From: Brumimicrobium sp051745635
Lineage (GTDB): Bacteria; Bacteroidota; Bacteroidia; Flavobacteriales_D; Crocinitomicaceae
Direction: 5' to 3'
Assembly (NCBI GenBank): GCA_051745635.1
Contig: JBNJEH010000031.1
Location: forward strand, 1 to 33,707
DNA length: 33,707 nt
Shown here: positions 24,301 to 32,425 of the stretch, piece after piece
Layout of the letters: each line of letters opens with the position of its first letter
How positions within the stretch are numbered: the stretch's first letter is position 1
Position numbers and translations under genes: made by a program
Notes under the pieces: generated by a model
The model's input: the letters and a program-made list of their open reading frames with translations, nothing else
The model's database searches: none
Told to the model about the DNA's origin: nothing

Positions 24301-25986
24301 CACGGCTCGTTGATCATTTTCGTTGCCGCGGGAAACGCCATCCGTCCGAACGGTCGATAAGTCCGATGTAAACGTAATATTATCGAAATCACTTTTCCCC
24401 GTTTTTGCTTTTACGAAGTGCGTTGTTTTCTGTTTAATGCGCACTACACCGTTTTCAGTATCATAGGATATAAATCCCTGCGTGGAAAGGTCGAGTAAAC
24501 GCGGTTTCGCTTGAGAAATTGTCAGCTTCAGGGCCGATGCAGCTTTCCCTTCATCCATCTCGAATTTGTCATATTTATAGGCGTAATTATGAAGGGCTGT
24601 TAACGGATGAACAGAAGCCATTCCCTGGAGTTGTTGATATAATTTCTCGTCGAAAAACCCGAATGATTCAAAACGGGCTGAACGCTGTTGTTCGGAGGTT
24701 GAAAAGTTATACCCCAACTCAAGTTGACTCGATGAACGGTTCCACTTGATTTGTTCAACGTACATATCGAGTCGATGATAACTATTGACAAAAGGAGATT
24801 GCGAAATGCCGGAACTTCCGCGCGTCAATTGAAGTTCGTCCTCTTTGCGTTTAAAAACAGCATTGAGACCAGAATGTGTGATGGAGTCTTCTAATCCTAT
24901 GAAAATAGCAATTTGGGCTTCCGGAATCCGCAATTGTTCATCGGATACGCGTACTTGTGAAGAGTTGGTGCGGACGAAAGGTTTTTCATTGCGTTCAAAA
25001 ATGAGTTGTGCACGTTTGTTTTCGTTGCCAACACCAACAAACTCTTCGGCTTCTAAAGCAAAACCTCCCTGGTAATTTACGCCTTCTACAATATCTTCAA
25101 TTGAAAAAGACGCCGCATACGAATTGAATTGAGGATAAGGCAGGTCCAGACTTCTATTGATGGAGCCCTTTTTGGCGCGATCGTTCAATTTACCAGGTAC
25201 GGGTTCTTCAATATAAGGCGTGGTCAATATCACTGAATCACACGAAAAATTCGTCGATCGAAACGATGTGCGGTAAGCACCTATTTCTGCAAAGGTTTCC
25301 GCTTTTGACAGTCCCACTTTTTCCCAGTTAAATTTACCTCCTTCTCCTTCCCAGCGAAGGCGGGAAAGATCCAGCTTTCCTGAGGTGTTTTCAATTTTAA
25401 TAGAATCGGAGTAGGGATGTTCGTCACTGGAAGATCCGCGATTTATCGTTTTACACATTAACGTCGTGTTTTCGAACTTAATGTGAACTGATTTGTCATA
25501 GATGAACTCATAAGATCCCCCTCGGCAGATCCATTCAAAATTGCGATCCACCGCTACAGCATTTCGCGAGAAAAAAGCGCCTGAAATTTCAATGAATTCC
25601 TGGAATCGTCTCGGATTTCTGTTATCGAGCAACTGATCCAGTGAAGTGTGCCAGGCTTCATAGCTTTCTTTGGGCTGATCTGTTTTTACGAGTGACGTGA
25701 CTGAGTAGACGTAGTTATAAACTTCCGGATAAGCCTTATGTCGCTTTTCAATCATGAGGTTCGCCGTATTGACCATGCGCTCAAAATAATCTTTTGGGAA
25801 AGCGGTGCCTTGCAGTAGCGTTGGACTCAAATCGTTCTCAATAAAAGGCTTGAGATCGTTTGAAGTGCTCGAACGCATGAGCTTGCTGAATTCTTTCACG
25901 AATTTTTCCCGATCGTTTGAGAATGTTTGTCCCACTGAGAGGGATGCAAAAAATAATACTGTCAATAGCGTAACTAAATATTTCAT
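21370..25986 (-). CDS. Very large exported beta-rich protein of unknown function
   Basis: 1538 aa with a signal peptide (about residues 1-19, MKYLVTLLTVLFFASLSVGQ) and no lipobox, membrane span or T9SS C-terminal signal that I can see. A helical N-terminal region (about 20-140) is followed by about 1300 residues of short alternating strands. Recurring glycine-containing segments such as GLKGELIVDT, GLQGGGVINF and GMRGNGMLQF suggest an elongated repeated beta architecture, and several sections read like stacked strands. Segments such as FRSPKAKFNLKKRTI, EVADARIFPDS and HFDGATRIKHNCEEF look strongly constrained, and I believe similar large hypothetical proteins occur in other Bacteroidota, though I cannot confirm this here. 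It lies 3 nt after prmA and 3 nt before plsY. A periplasmic or outer-membrane-associated scaffold or transport role is possible but unproven. Confidence 0.8.
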   Translation of the reverse strand: MKYLVTLLTVLFFASLSVGQTFSNDREKFVKEFSKLMRSSTSNDLKPFIENDLSPTLLQGTAFPKDYFERMVNTANLMIEKRHKAYPEVYNYVYSVTSLVKTDQPKESYEAWHTSLDQLLDNRNPRRFQEFIEISGAFFSRNAVAVDRNFEWICRGGSYEFIYDKSVHIKFENTTLMCKTINRGSSSDEHPYSDSIKIENTSGKLDLSRLRWEGEGGKFNWEKVGLSKAETFAEIGAYRTSFRSTNFSCDSVILTTPYIEEPVPGKLNDRAKKGSINRSLDLPYPQFNSYAASFSIEDIVEGVNYQGGFALEAEEFVGVGNENKRAQLIFERNEKPFVRTNSSQVRVSDEQLRIPEAQIAIFIGLEDSITHSGLNAVFKRKEDELQLTRGSSGISQSPFVNSYHRLDMYVEQIKWNRSSSQLELGYNFSTSEQQRSARFESFGFFDEKLYQQLQGMASVHPLTALHNYAYKYDKFEMDEGKAASALKLTISQAKPRLLDLSTQGFISYDTENGVVRIKQKTTHFVKAKTGKSDFDNITFTSDLSTVRTDGVSRGNENDQRAVEQQKRIKERNRKRSQMKSFGAIDLSSLTMDVQAVDRVPISEFKQTAIFPENDELTVKKNRSFEFTGWINSGRWEVRIQDGNYSYEKHGFNIFESDVALFRAVPQKKEHGDSPILIQSAIEGLKGELIVDTITNRSGLDQDYGNYPQLISKEKTRVYYDQKEIHRGAYEKDRFYFEIDPFEIDSLVSFNDESLRFSGELTSAGIFPTIDEDLKLMPDYSLGFSQKAPGDGYEFYGTEAKFENKILLSNQGLQGGGVINFINSTSKSKRLFTFLPDSTIGVAEFSNKPQEQGTEYPDAEGPDVFITFLPRKEVLKAKSNNELISFYEDEAKLRGSTTIRESGMRGNGMLQFKDATLGSENFKFARWDLKADTSSFQLDNKYKEEGDLSEDPLAFKTDNVNADVSFKDRKGVFKSNEGESTVEFPVNQYICKIDQFTWLMDNDEMTLEKKKSDNLDIEGDMDLVGPNFFSVHPDQDSLQFRSPKAKFNLKKRTINCYETEYIEVADARIFPDSMTVVIRKKARMDPLDDAKIVANYITKYHEMHDVHAEITARRAYTAEGDYSYTEIDGKSYDIHMDEITLDTSYQTKASGSVASEDSFKMSEEFAFYGDVNLRAANPLLHFDGATRIKHNCEEFQRNWMAFSSDIDPENIQIPVDKNMKDLDGNRISAGILWRNSNVTDSVRLYPTFLSSTRSDEDPVVISASGFLQYDEGAEEYQIASKDKLVNRGAEGNYVSLHTNSCSLNGDGHISLGMDYGQLKTDAIGVANYNQESGKTSLNVTLSIEAPLETNAFEDVAEKIAEMEELNPVDFSSTTLEQAFMEWIDQETADEIKSDYTLKREFKNVPRPLRDKIIITGLRLTSYEKFGDQQRGLKTSVDQAGIVSFFGEPVMKYVPLKMFAQQRTAIGDRLGILMDVPGAYLYFMDYDYRKDGTMNILSSDKEFNEEIQDLKSDKKKTKDFMYQITKNSAYKSQFLRIFKE

Positions 25987-25989
25987 AAC

Positions 25990-26826
25990 CTAATTTTTTT
26001 CGCAGAGCAATACCGCCCACGTTTCGTAGTTGTAAATTTCTTTCGTCTTAAACCCATGGTTTCTCGCACTGTCACTTAATTCAGCAACATCTGCTTCAAA
26101 GAAACCACTCAGCAGCAACTGACCTCCTTTCTTTATGCGATTTGCATACGCTTTTAAATGCGACTGGAGTACATTTTTATTAATATTGGCGATGACGATA
26201 TCAAAATCATCCGGCGATACAATGTCAATATCACCCTCTTCAACCGTAAAGTTCGTAATTGCATTGCGTTCGATGTTTTCTCGTGCGTTTTCAATAGCAC
26301 CTGGTTCAATATCTGTACCAATAATTGATGAAGCTCCCAGCTGGGCAGCCAAAACACCTAAGATCCCCGTGCCAGTGCCGACATCCAGCACTTTTTTCTG
26401 CTGAAAGTCCATTTCCAGCATTACTTGCGCCAGCAAAAAAGTCGTTTGATGATGCCCCGTACCGAAGGACATTTTAGGCTGGATGACTATTTCGAGATCG
26501 CATTGATCATTTGGCGGGTGGAAAGGTGCGCGAATCAACAACCGATCATCTACCTGAACGGGATCAAAATCGGATTCCCACACTGCATTCCAGTTTTGAG
26601 CGGGAATGACTTCTTGAGAATATTCAATTGAAACACCGCGTTCCTTATATTCCGCCAGTAAGTGCTCCATATCCGCAGCGCGAAAATCGGATGCCGGCAT
26701 GAAGGCCTGCATTTGTTCATTGTCCTCGGTAAAACTTTCGAATCCCCTTTCGGCTAGCGCATCGATTAATATTTCTGTCCACGGTTGCCGGGGCTCAATT
26801 TGAAATGATATTTTGAGGTAGTCCAT
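25990..26826 (-). CDS. prmA: Ribosomal protein L11 methyltransferase
   Basis: A 278-aa cytoplasmic SAM-dependent methyltransferase that trimethylates ribosomal protein L11 in characterised bacteria. The N-terminal substrate-recognition domain (about residues 1-105) is followed by FGTGHHQTTFLL (about 120), SAM motif I VLDVGTGTGILGVLAAQLGA (about 143-162), TDIEPGAIENARENIERN, and the family motif IANINKNVL (about 209-217). Length is close to the family norm. It lies 5 nt after tpiA and 3 nt before the 1538-aa gene, so it is surely in the same transcription unit. Confidence 0.96.
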   Translation of the reverse strand: MDYLKISFQIEPRQPWTEILIDALAERGFESFTEDNEQMQAFMPASDFRAADMEHLLAEYKERGVSIEYSQEVIPAQNWNAVWESDFDPVQVDDRLLIRAPFHPPNDQCDLEIVIQPKMSFGTGHHQTTFLLAQVMLEMDFQQKKVLDVGTGTGILGVLAAQLGASSIIGTDIEPGAIENARENIERNAITNFTVEEGDIDIVSPDDFDIVIANINKNVLQSHLKAYANRIKKGGQLLLSGFFEADVAELSDSARNHGFKTKEIYNYETWAVLLCEKN

Positions 26827-26831
26827 AATGC

Positions 26832-27572
26832 TTAAAACGACTGAATGATGTTGAGAAAATCCGTTGCATTTAAAGAGGCTCCGCCAATCAGTCCGCCGTC
26901 GATATGCAATTGCTGGAACAATGTGGACGCATTGGCCGGCTTACAACTACCTCCATACAGAATTGTAATGGCATCTGCAGTGGACCCGTCGTAGCGTTCG
27001 GCGATGATGGAACGAATGTATTCGTGCATTTCATTGGCCTGTTCAGGCGTTGCCGTTTTACCAGTTCCTATGGCCCAGACGGGCTCATAAGCAAACACGA
27101 CTCCGCGGATAGTATTTGCTTCGAGGTGAAAACAACTGGATTCGAGTTGTCGTTTCACAATGTTAAAATGGTTGTTCTGCTCGCGGTCCTCAAGTGTTTC
27201 ACCACAACAGAAAAAAGGCTCGAGCTGATGAGATAGTGCAGCATTCAATTTCTCTTTTAAAAATGCGTGATCTTCTCCAAATTTATGGCGTCGTTCGGAA
27301 TGGCCGATCAGTACCGATTGAATACCGAGCTTTTTGAGTTGAAGCATGCTCGTTTCACCCGTATAGGCTCCGGCGTCTTCCGGATGGCCGTTTTGAGCTC
27401 CGATTTTCAGTGTAGACTGCTGTTGCAACGTATCCAGGTATATGGAAGGCGCAAATTGATACACCGCCACGCCGTTATCGGGCAAATCTTTGCTGACGGA
27501 CGCGTTGAGGTTGACCGCTTCCGCTTTGTCAAGGTGCATTTTCCAGTTTCCGGCTACAATCTTCTTTCTCAT
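26832..27572 (-). CDS. tpiA: Triosephosphate isomerase
   Basis: A 246-aa TIM-barrel enzyme interconverting dihydroxyacetone phosphate and glyceraldehyde-3-phosphate in glycolysis and gluconeogenesis. Catalytic residues are visible: K11 in AGNWKM, H91 in LIGHSERR, and E163 in YEPVWAIGTGKTATPEQ. The phosphate-binding LYGGSCKPAN and GGLIGGASL complete the active site. The frame stays open upstream of the ATG at 27572, but that extension overlaps the preceding gene and has no family counterpart, so MRKKIVAGNWKM is the start. Two bases separate it from the stop of the DoxX-family gene. Its proximity to plsY is notable because triose phosphates feed glycerol-3-phosphate. Confidence 0.98.
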   Translation of the reverse strand: MRKKIVAGNWKMHLDKAEAVNLNASVSKDLPDNGVAVYQFAPSIYLDTLQQQSTLKIGAQNGHPEDAGAYTGETSMLQLKKLGIQSVLIGHSERRHKFGEDHAFLKEKLNAALSHQLEPFFCCGETLEDREQNNHFNIVKRQLESSCFHLEANTIRGVVFAYEPVWAIGTGKTATPEQANEMHEYIRSIIAERYDGSTADAITILYGGSCKPANASTLFQQLHIDGGLIGGASLNATDFLNIIQSF

Positions 27573-27574
27573 AA

Positions 27575-29461
27575 TTATTTTATTTCCAGCACGTTTTTGA
27601 CTAACCATTTCCAGGAAGGGGTTGACCTGAAAGCATACTTGCCTTTGACCACGCCCTTTTTCAGTACCATTAATGTTGGATTTGATCGCGTAATAGCTTT
27701 AATTTCGATCTCATCATTCTGCACCGTCGGTATATCGAGTCCTTTTGATGCTCTAAAAGCTTCGATTTCATCCGCATTACTTGCCGTAATCATGATCATG
27801 TCAATATTTTCCTGATTCGCTTGTTCTGCGATCTTTTTCAATTGTTCCACGCGATTAAAATTACCATTCTCAAGATCTTTGGATATGATGAGTATGATTT
27901 GTTCCTGCTGAAGTATGTAATCTTTCAGACTCACTTCACTGAACGATTCCGGCAGGCGCATTATCGTATCTCCAATCACGTATTCAGAGGTGTCCCAGTC
28001 TTCCTGGTAAAAATCAGACAACGGTTGCGGGTAACGATTTCCTGACGATTTCTCAATAATATCGACAAACTTTTCCCTGTTTTCTTCAATTTTTTGACTG
28101 ATATAATCAAAGCTTCGCTCTGTATTTGTTAGCTCCTCTACAGCGATGACGGGGTTGAATTGTTGAATTGAAGGCAATCTACCCGCTTCGACAGTTTTAG
28201 TGGTTCGTTCCACGAACTCCCATTTTTCGGGTTGCCCCCAAATGTTTTCGGTGGATTCATCCAAATCTGTGAGCGTTGTATCTTGACCAGTGTCTTTATT
28301 TTTATAAATCAATATGCTCTCATAGATACCCTCTTCGCCATCGTTCATGCGTTCGATCAGGTTGCTATCCACGTGGTAAGGACGATAATCCTTTAACGGC
28401 CGGTACATCAAAACGTATGTCACGAATAATGCCGATATCAACAGAATGACAGTTGTCATACCAAAGGAGTTACCCAGGAGCTTTCCACCGGTTTTACGGA
28501 TCCACAGAGCCAGCAACAAAATGACCAGTGCGAAAAGTATTGGGAATGCCCATGAAAATATATATGCAAAGAGCGCTACGAAAAGCAGGGATAAAAAGAC
28601 GAGTACCGTATTTTCTTTCAGTGTATTGGGAGTGATTCTTCGTCTTGAAATAAACAGGATGACGACCAGATACAAGAGTACAATATCTTTCCAGTAAGAT
28701 TCTGCCGGAGTCAGTGAACGACCGATAGAGCCTTTCATGGCATCACCAAAACAACCGCAATCGTCTACACATTGTGGTTTTTTCACTTCACGAATAGTTG
28801 CATGAGTGCCCGTTTTATCGATGATTGAAATGTTTTCATCGTGTTCCGCCTGAGGTATTTTTGCTTGAGCCACAGGATCTTCCAGGGCATACTGATCAAC
28901 ATCGGTGAAAGTGCTGTTTGGGTCACATTCTTTGGTGTGCCAGGTCAATAAAGTGAAGAACACCATCATTGCCAACATCAACCACGAGGCGAGTCGCACC
29001 TTTCGACCGAGAATAATTAGTGCCCCCAGAAGTATTTCCAGAATACAGATGATGACACTCAGCATCAAGGCTTGATCAATCAAAAATTCGAGGGAAAAAG
29101 ATTCCCAGTTAAAGAGCTCTTTGACCCGGTAGGCGAGTGCACCGTCTTCGAAATATTCTTCCAATTTGTAGGCAAACCCTTTGGGATCATTGGCTTTGAT
29201 CAGTCCGGAAACAATGAAGAGACCACCTACTAATATCCGTGCCAGATACGCGAACAGCAGCCAACCTTCAAAGATGTAAATTGCGATGAGACTTAGGATA
29301 AATAATGCGTATCCTGCAATTTGAAAGCCCAATGCGCTGTTTTCAAAACTGGGATGATACCCAAAAATGAGGAAAGTGAGTCCCAGCAGGTTTAATAAAA
29401 TGAATACACCGTTGAAAAGCAGGGATTTTCCTTCGAGATTTTTGTTTTTATTTTTCAGCAT
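27575..29461 (-). CDS. DoxX/BT_3928-like membrane protein with C-terminal thioredoxin-like domain
   Basis: 628 aa. The N-terminal half has about eight hydrophobic segments in a DoxX-like arrangement (YLARILVGGLFIVSGLIKAN at about 69-88, further spans to about 355). Between membrane spans lies a conserved Cys cluster, PQCVDDCGCFGDAMKG, with C231, C235 and C237. The C-terminal soluble part (about 357-628) ends in a thioredoxin-like alpha/beta pattern with a cis-Pro-like segment (RSNPTLMVLKKG), but the region that should hold a CXXC has none. I recall the family beside tpiA and DUF1599 in Bacteroides (BT_3928). A redox or electron-transfer role in the membrane is plausible but unproven. Start ATG 29461 overlaps the DUF1599 gene by 14 nt, and the stop is 2 nt before tpiA. 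Confidence 0.85.
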   Translation of the reverse strand: MLKNKNKNLEGKSLLFNGVFILLNLLGLTFLIFGYHPSFENSALGFQIAGYALFILSLIAIYIFEGWLLFAYLARILVGGLFIVSGLIKANDPKGFAYKLEEYFEDGALAYRVKELFNWESFSLEFLIDQALMLSVIICILEILLGALIILGRKVRLASWLMLAMMVFFTLLTWHTKECDPNSTFTDVDQYALEDPVAQAKIPQAEHDENISIIDKTGTHATIREVKKPQCVDDCGCFGDAMKGSIGRSLTPAESYWKDIVLLYLVVILFISRRRITPNTLKENTVLVFLSLLFVALFAYIFSWAFPILFALVILLLALWIRKTGGKLLGNSFGMTTVILLISALFVTYVLMYRPLKDYRPYHVDSNLIERMNDGEEGIYESILIYKNKDTGQDTTLTDLDESTENIWGQPEKWEFVERTTKTVEAGRLPSIQQFNPVIAVEELTNTERSFDYISQKIEENREKFVDIIEKSSGNRYPQPLSDFYQEDWDTSEYVIGDTIMRLPESFSEVSLKDYILQQEQIILIISKDLENGNFNRVEQLKKIAEQANQENIDMIMITASNADEIEAFRASKGLDIPTVQNDEIEIKAITRSNPTLMVLKKGVVKGKYAFRSTPSWKWLVKNVLEIK

Positions 29462-30008
29462 CTTGTTCTGTATTTGATGTCAAATGTATGAGTGCAAAAA
29501 CTGCGTAATTGAGCATGTCGTAATAGTTGGCATCTATTCCTTCACTGATGAGTGTTTTGCCATCATTGTCCTCTATTTGTTTCACGCGCAATAATTTCAT
29601 AAGAATAAGATCCGTCAGCGAACTTACGCGCATGTCGCGCCAGGCCTCCCCATAATCGTGATTCTTTTTTTTCATTAAAGTTAATGCTTTTTCTGAATAC
29701 GCGTCGTAGCGCTGCATCGTTTTCTGAACGGGCATTTCCAACGGTAAGGACTGATCTTCGTGCAGTTGGATGAGTGCCATGATACAATAATTCACAATGC
29801 CTTTAAATTCATCGTCGATATTTTCGCCGACTTTATTCTCTTTTGTTTCCTGAATCGTTCTGATGCGCTGAGCTTTAATGAAAAGTTGGTCGGTGAGCGA
29901 CGTCAATCTCAAAATGCGCCAGGCCGTGCCGTAGTCCTTTGTTTTCTGTTCAAAAATGTGACGACAGTTTGATAGAACTTTTGTATATTGTTGAACTGTT
30001 TCAGTCAT
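29448..30008 (-). CDS. DUF1599 family protein (two tandem domains)
   Basis: A 186-aa, probably cytoplasmic protein made of two homologous halves. Both carry the motif YG.AWR..R..SLTD followed by a hydrophobic K..R....I stretch: DYGTAWRILRLTSLTDQL in the first half and DYGEAWRDMRVSSLTDLI in the second, each ending in Y..MALIQL or Y..FALIHL. This is the DUF1599 signature; its biochemical role is not established to my knowledge. The reading frame stays open upstream, but that extension would overlap folP, and homology begins at MTETVQQYTK, so the ATG at 30008 is chosen. It is the first gene of the seven-gene cluster. A -7-like TATCTTTC (minus strand, 30043-30036) sits well before it inside the folP coding region but has no matching TTG. 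Confidence 0.9.
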   Translation of the reverse strand: MTETVQQYTKVLSNCRHIFEQKTKDYGTAWRILRLTSLTDQLFIKAQRIRTIQETKENKVGENIDDEFKGIVNYCIMALIQLHEDQSLPLEMPVQKTMQRYDAYSEKALTLMKKKNHDYGEAWRDMRVSSLTDLILMKLLRVKQIEDNDGKTLISEGIDANYYDMLNYAVFALIHLTSNTEQDAEK

Positions 30009-30027
30009 GCGTGTTTTAAAATAAAAA

Positions 30028-30876
30028 ATGGAGTCGAAAGATAATAAAATAGAATCAATTGAGACGATAAATTGTTCCGGTAAGTTGCTCACATTCGATA
30101 CTTGTAAAATTATGGGGGTCATCAATGTCAATCAGGATTCCTTCTATGCGGGTTCAAGGATTTTTAATGAAAGTGAACTTCTGAAGAAAGTGGAGCAATT
30201 TGTGAAAGAAGGAGTTGATATACTCGACGTGGGAGGGATTTCTACACGACCACACGCCGAACTTTTTGATACAAAGGAGGAAATAAAACGCGTTAAAGGT
30301 GCGATTGAGCGGATAAAAGCACATTTTCCATCGCTGCCGATAAGTATTGACACTTTTCGAAGTGATGTAGCCCGCGAAGCTGTTCATGCCGGCGCAGATA
30401 TCGTGAATGATGTATATGGCGGGAGGTACGACGGCAATATGTTTCAGACTGTTGCTGAACTCGGTGTGCCTTATGTTCTCATGCACAGCAGAGGAGATGC
30501 CGGTGATATGATGTATCGCACGGACTACGAGAATCTCGTAAAAGAGGTGGTCTCTGAGTTGAGCATGAAGCTTACTGAGTTGAGAGCGCTGGGTGTGAAA
30601 GATGTAATTATTGATCCCGGGTTTGGTTTTGCTAAAAATGGGACTCAGAATTTTGAGCTTCTGCACGGGATGGATCACTTTAAGTTACTGGACTGTCCGT
30701 TGCTGATAGGGATTTCCCGAAAATCGATGATCTGTAAGCGGCTGGGGGTTCAACCCGACCAGGCTTTAAATGGAACAACCGTACTCAATACTTATGCTTA
30801 CATGAAAGGAGCGAATATCCTCCGGGTGCACGATGTAAAAGAAGCACGAGAAATTATTGATTTGCTGGAAATATGA
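30028..30876 (+). CDS. folP: Dihydropteroate synthase
   Basis: A 282-aa TIM-barrel enzyme joining p-aminobenzoate to the pterin pyrophosphate in folate synthesis, the target of sulfonamides. Loop 1 is MGVINVNQDSFYAGSR (residues 29-44), loop 2 is DVGGISTRPHAELFDTKEE (67-85), and SIDTFRSDVAREAV, VNDVYGG, VLMHSRG, IIDPGFGFAKN and GISRKSMI follow in the expected order. Loop 1 has N-Q where the textbook motif has T-P, and loop 2 has RPHA where RPGA is common. The gene diverges from the DUF1599 gene with only 19 nt between start codons, and 18 nt separate its stop from the following kinase gene, so it probably leads a folP-kinase-regulator operon. No clear TTG/TAnnTTTG promoter was found before it. 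Confidence 0.96.
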   Translation: MESKDNKIESIETINCSGKLLTFDTCKIMGVINVNQDSFYAGSRIFNESELLKKVEQFVKEGVDILDVGGISTRPHAELFDTKEEIKRVKGAIERIKAHFPSLPISIDTFRSDVAREAVHAGADIVNDVYGGRYDGNMFQTVAELGVPYVLMHSRGDAGDMMYRTDYENLVKEVVSELSMKLTELRALGVKDVIIDPGFGFAKNGTQNFELLHGMDHFKLLDCPLLIGISRKSMICKRLGVQPDQALNGTTVLNTYAYMKGANILRVHDVKEAREIIDLLEI

Positions 30877-30894
30877 TTATTTTTGATCCTGATT

Positions 30895-32415
30895 ATGGAA
30901 TTGAAAGAGAATATGTATGAAGTCCTTTTTGAATCAATTCAGGAAGGTTTGATTCTCGTGGATAGTAAAGGAGTAATCGTTGATAATAATGCTACTGCTG
31001 AAGGTTTGTTTGGGTATACCAGCAAGGAATTAATCGGCGAACGAATAGAATTGTTAGTCCCTGTGAAGCAACGGGAAAAACACCGCGGTGAGCGCTCCAG
31101 CTATCACGAAAATCCGCAAAAGCGATCTATGGGATCCACGCTTAAATTGAATGGTCAGCGAAAGGACGGTTCCGTTTTTCCGGTAGAAGTGAGTTTAAAT
31201 CCGCTGAAAGATGACCGGGGCGAATCTTTTGTTGTTGCTCTCGTTTCAGACGTTACGATTCGTCGAGAAGCGGAAGAACAACTGAATCAATTGACACAAT
31301 CTCTGGAAAACAAGGTTCGCGATCGCACACGGGAGATCCGGGAAAGCGAGCAACTATACAAAAGTATTGCCCGCAATTTTCCGGGCGGTGTCATTAGTAT
31401 TTTTGATCGCAATTTCAAATACCTTTTTGCCGAAGGGCAGGGGCTCTACGATTTGGGTATAGAAACCAACGATCTGATTGGGCTTGATTACCTCGAGCGT
31501 ATTGTTCCCGCGGCAAGAGAATACGTTGAAAAGGAGTTGATGTGTGTGTTTGACGGTGAGTATCGCAACTTTGAAGTTCAGGTAGGAGTCAGAACTTATG
31601 CCTTGAGTGCCGTTCCGTTAAAAAATGAGGAAGAAGAAATTGATAAAATCCTGGTAGTTGAAAAGAATATCACGGATCAAAAACGCATGGAACAGAAGCT
31701 CGAACTTAACTTGGAGAAAGAGCGGGAGTTGAACGAAATGAAATCGCGATTCGTTTCCATGGCCTCCCACGAATTCAGGACGCCGCTAACGACTATTAAT
31801 TCTTCGGCAGGTTTAATATTGAAATACAACGAACGCTCAAAACCTGAAAAAATAGATAAGCATATTTCACGGATCAAAAGTGCAGTGCGAAATCTGACCT
31901 CAATACTCAATGATTTCCTCTCGCTGGAGAAGTTGGAGAGTGGTAAAATAAATCCTGTATTGAAGGACAGTGAGTTGGTTGAGGTGCTGAATGAAACGTG
32001 TGAAGATTTGAGTGAGGTAAAAAAGAAAGGACAACAAATTAATTACAATGGACCGGATTCGCTTCAAGTTCATTCCGACCCTCAGTTGATCAAGAATATT
32101 ATTCTTAATTTATTGTCGAACGCCATAAAATATTCACCGGAAGGAGCTGAAATCGATGTTAGCGTAACTGAAGTAGCAGAACATGTAGATTTAGCTGTCC
32201 GCGATAGGGGGATAGGTATACCTGAGAGTGATCAGAGTAGAATGTTCGATCGTTTTTTCAGAGCGGGTAACGTAACTAATATTGAAGGAACTGGATTGGG
32301 ATTAAATATTGTAGGGCGTTATCTAAACTTAATAGGAGGAAAAATTTCATTTGAATCAATAGAGGGGAAGGGAACGACTTTTACGGTAAACTTTCCTAAA
32401 AACATAAAGAATTAA
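30895..32415 (+). CDS. PAS-PAS sensor histidine kinase (soluble)
   Basis: 506 aa without membrane segments, hence a cytoplasmic sensor. The first PAS domain (about residues 7-130) starts YEVLFESIQEGLILVD and holds GRRKDG-type strands (GQRKDGSVFPVEVSL). A coiled coil (about 130-155) leads to a second, more divergent PAS (about 158-265). The HisKA domain has the H-box FVSMASHEFRTPLTTI with H292, followed by the N-box IILNLLSNAIKYS, DRGIGIPESD, the F-box FDRFFR and the G2 box GTGLGLNIVGRYL. The ATG at 30895 is preferred over an in-frame TTG twelve bases upstream. It lies 18 nt after folP and 10 nt before a REC-CRP regulator that is surely its partner. Its ligand or signal is unknown. Confidence 0.93.
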   Translation: MELKENMYEVLFESIQEGLILVDSKGVIVDNNATAEGLFGYTSKELIGERIELLVPVKQREKHRGERSSYHENPQKRSMGSTLKLNGQRKDGSVFPVEVSLNPLKDDRGESFVVALVSDVTIRREAEEQLNQLTQSLENKVRDRTREIRESEQLYKSIARNFPGGVISIFDRNFKYLFAEGQGLYDLGIETNDLIGLDYLERIVPAAREYVEKELMCVFDGEYRNFEVQVGVRTYALSAVPLKNEEEEIDKILVVEKNITDQKRMEQKLELNLEKERELNEMKSRFVSMASHEFRTPLTTINSSAGLILKYNERSKPEKIDKHISRIKSAVRNLTSILNDFLSLEKLESGKINPVLKDSELVEVLNETCEDLSEVKKKGQQINYNGPDSLQVHSDPQLIKNIILNLLSNAIKYSPEGAEIDVSVTEVAEHVDLAVRDRGIGIPESDQSRMFDRFFRAGNVTNIEGTGLGLNIVGRYLNLIGGKISFESIEGKGTTFTVNFPKNIKN

Positions 32416-32425
32416 TCTTTGTAGA

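Noticed and set aside
27573..27608. Twelve-codon N-terminal extension of tpiA.
   Set aside because: It overlaps the end of the DoxX-family gene and is absent from TIM proteins; MRKKIVAGNWKM is the standard start.
30009..30131. N-terminal extension of the DUF1599 frame.
   Set aside because: It overlaps the first 100 nt of folP on the other strand and has no family similarity; the ATG at 30008 precedes the conserved region.
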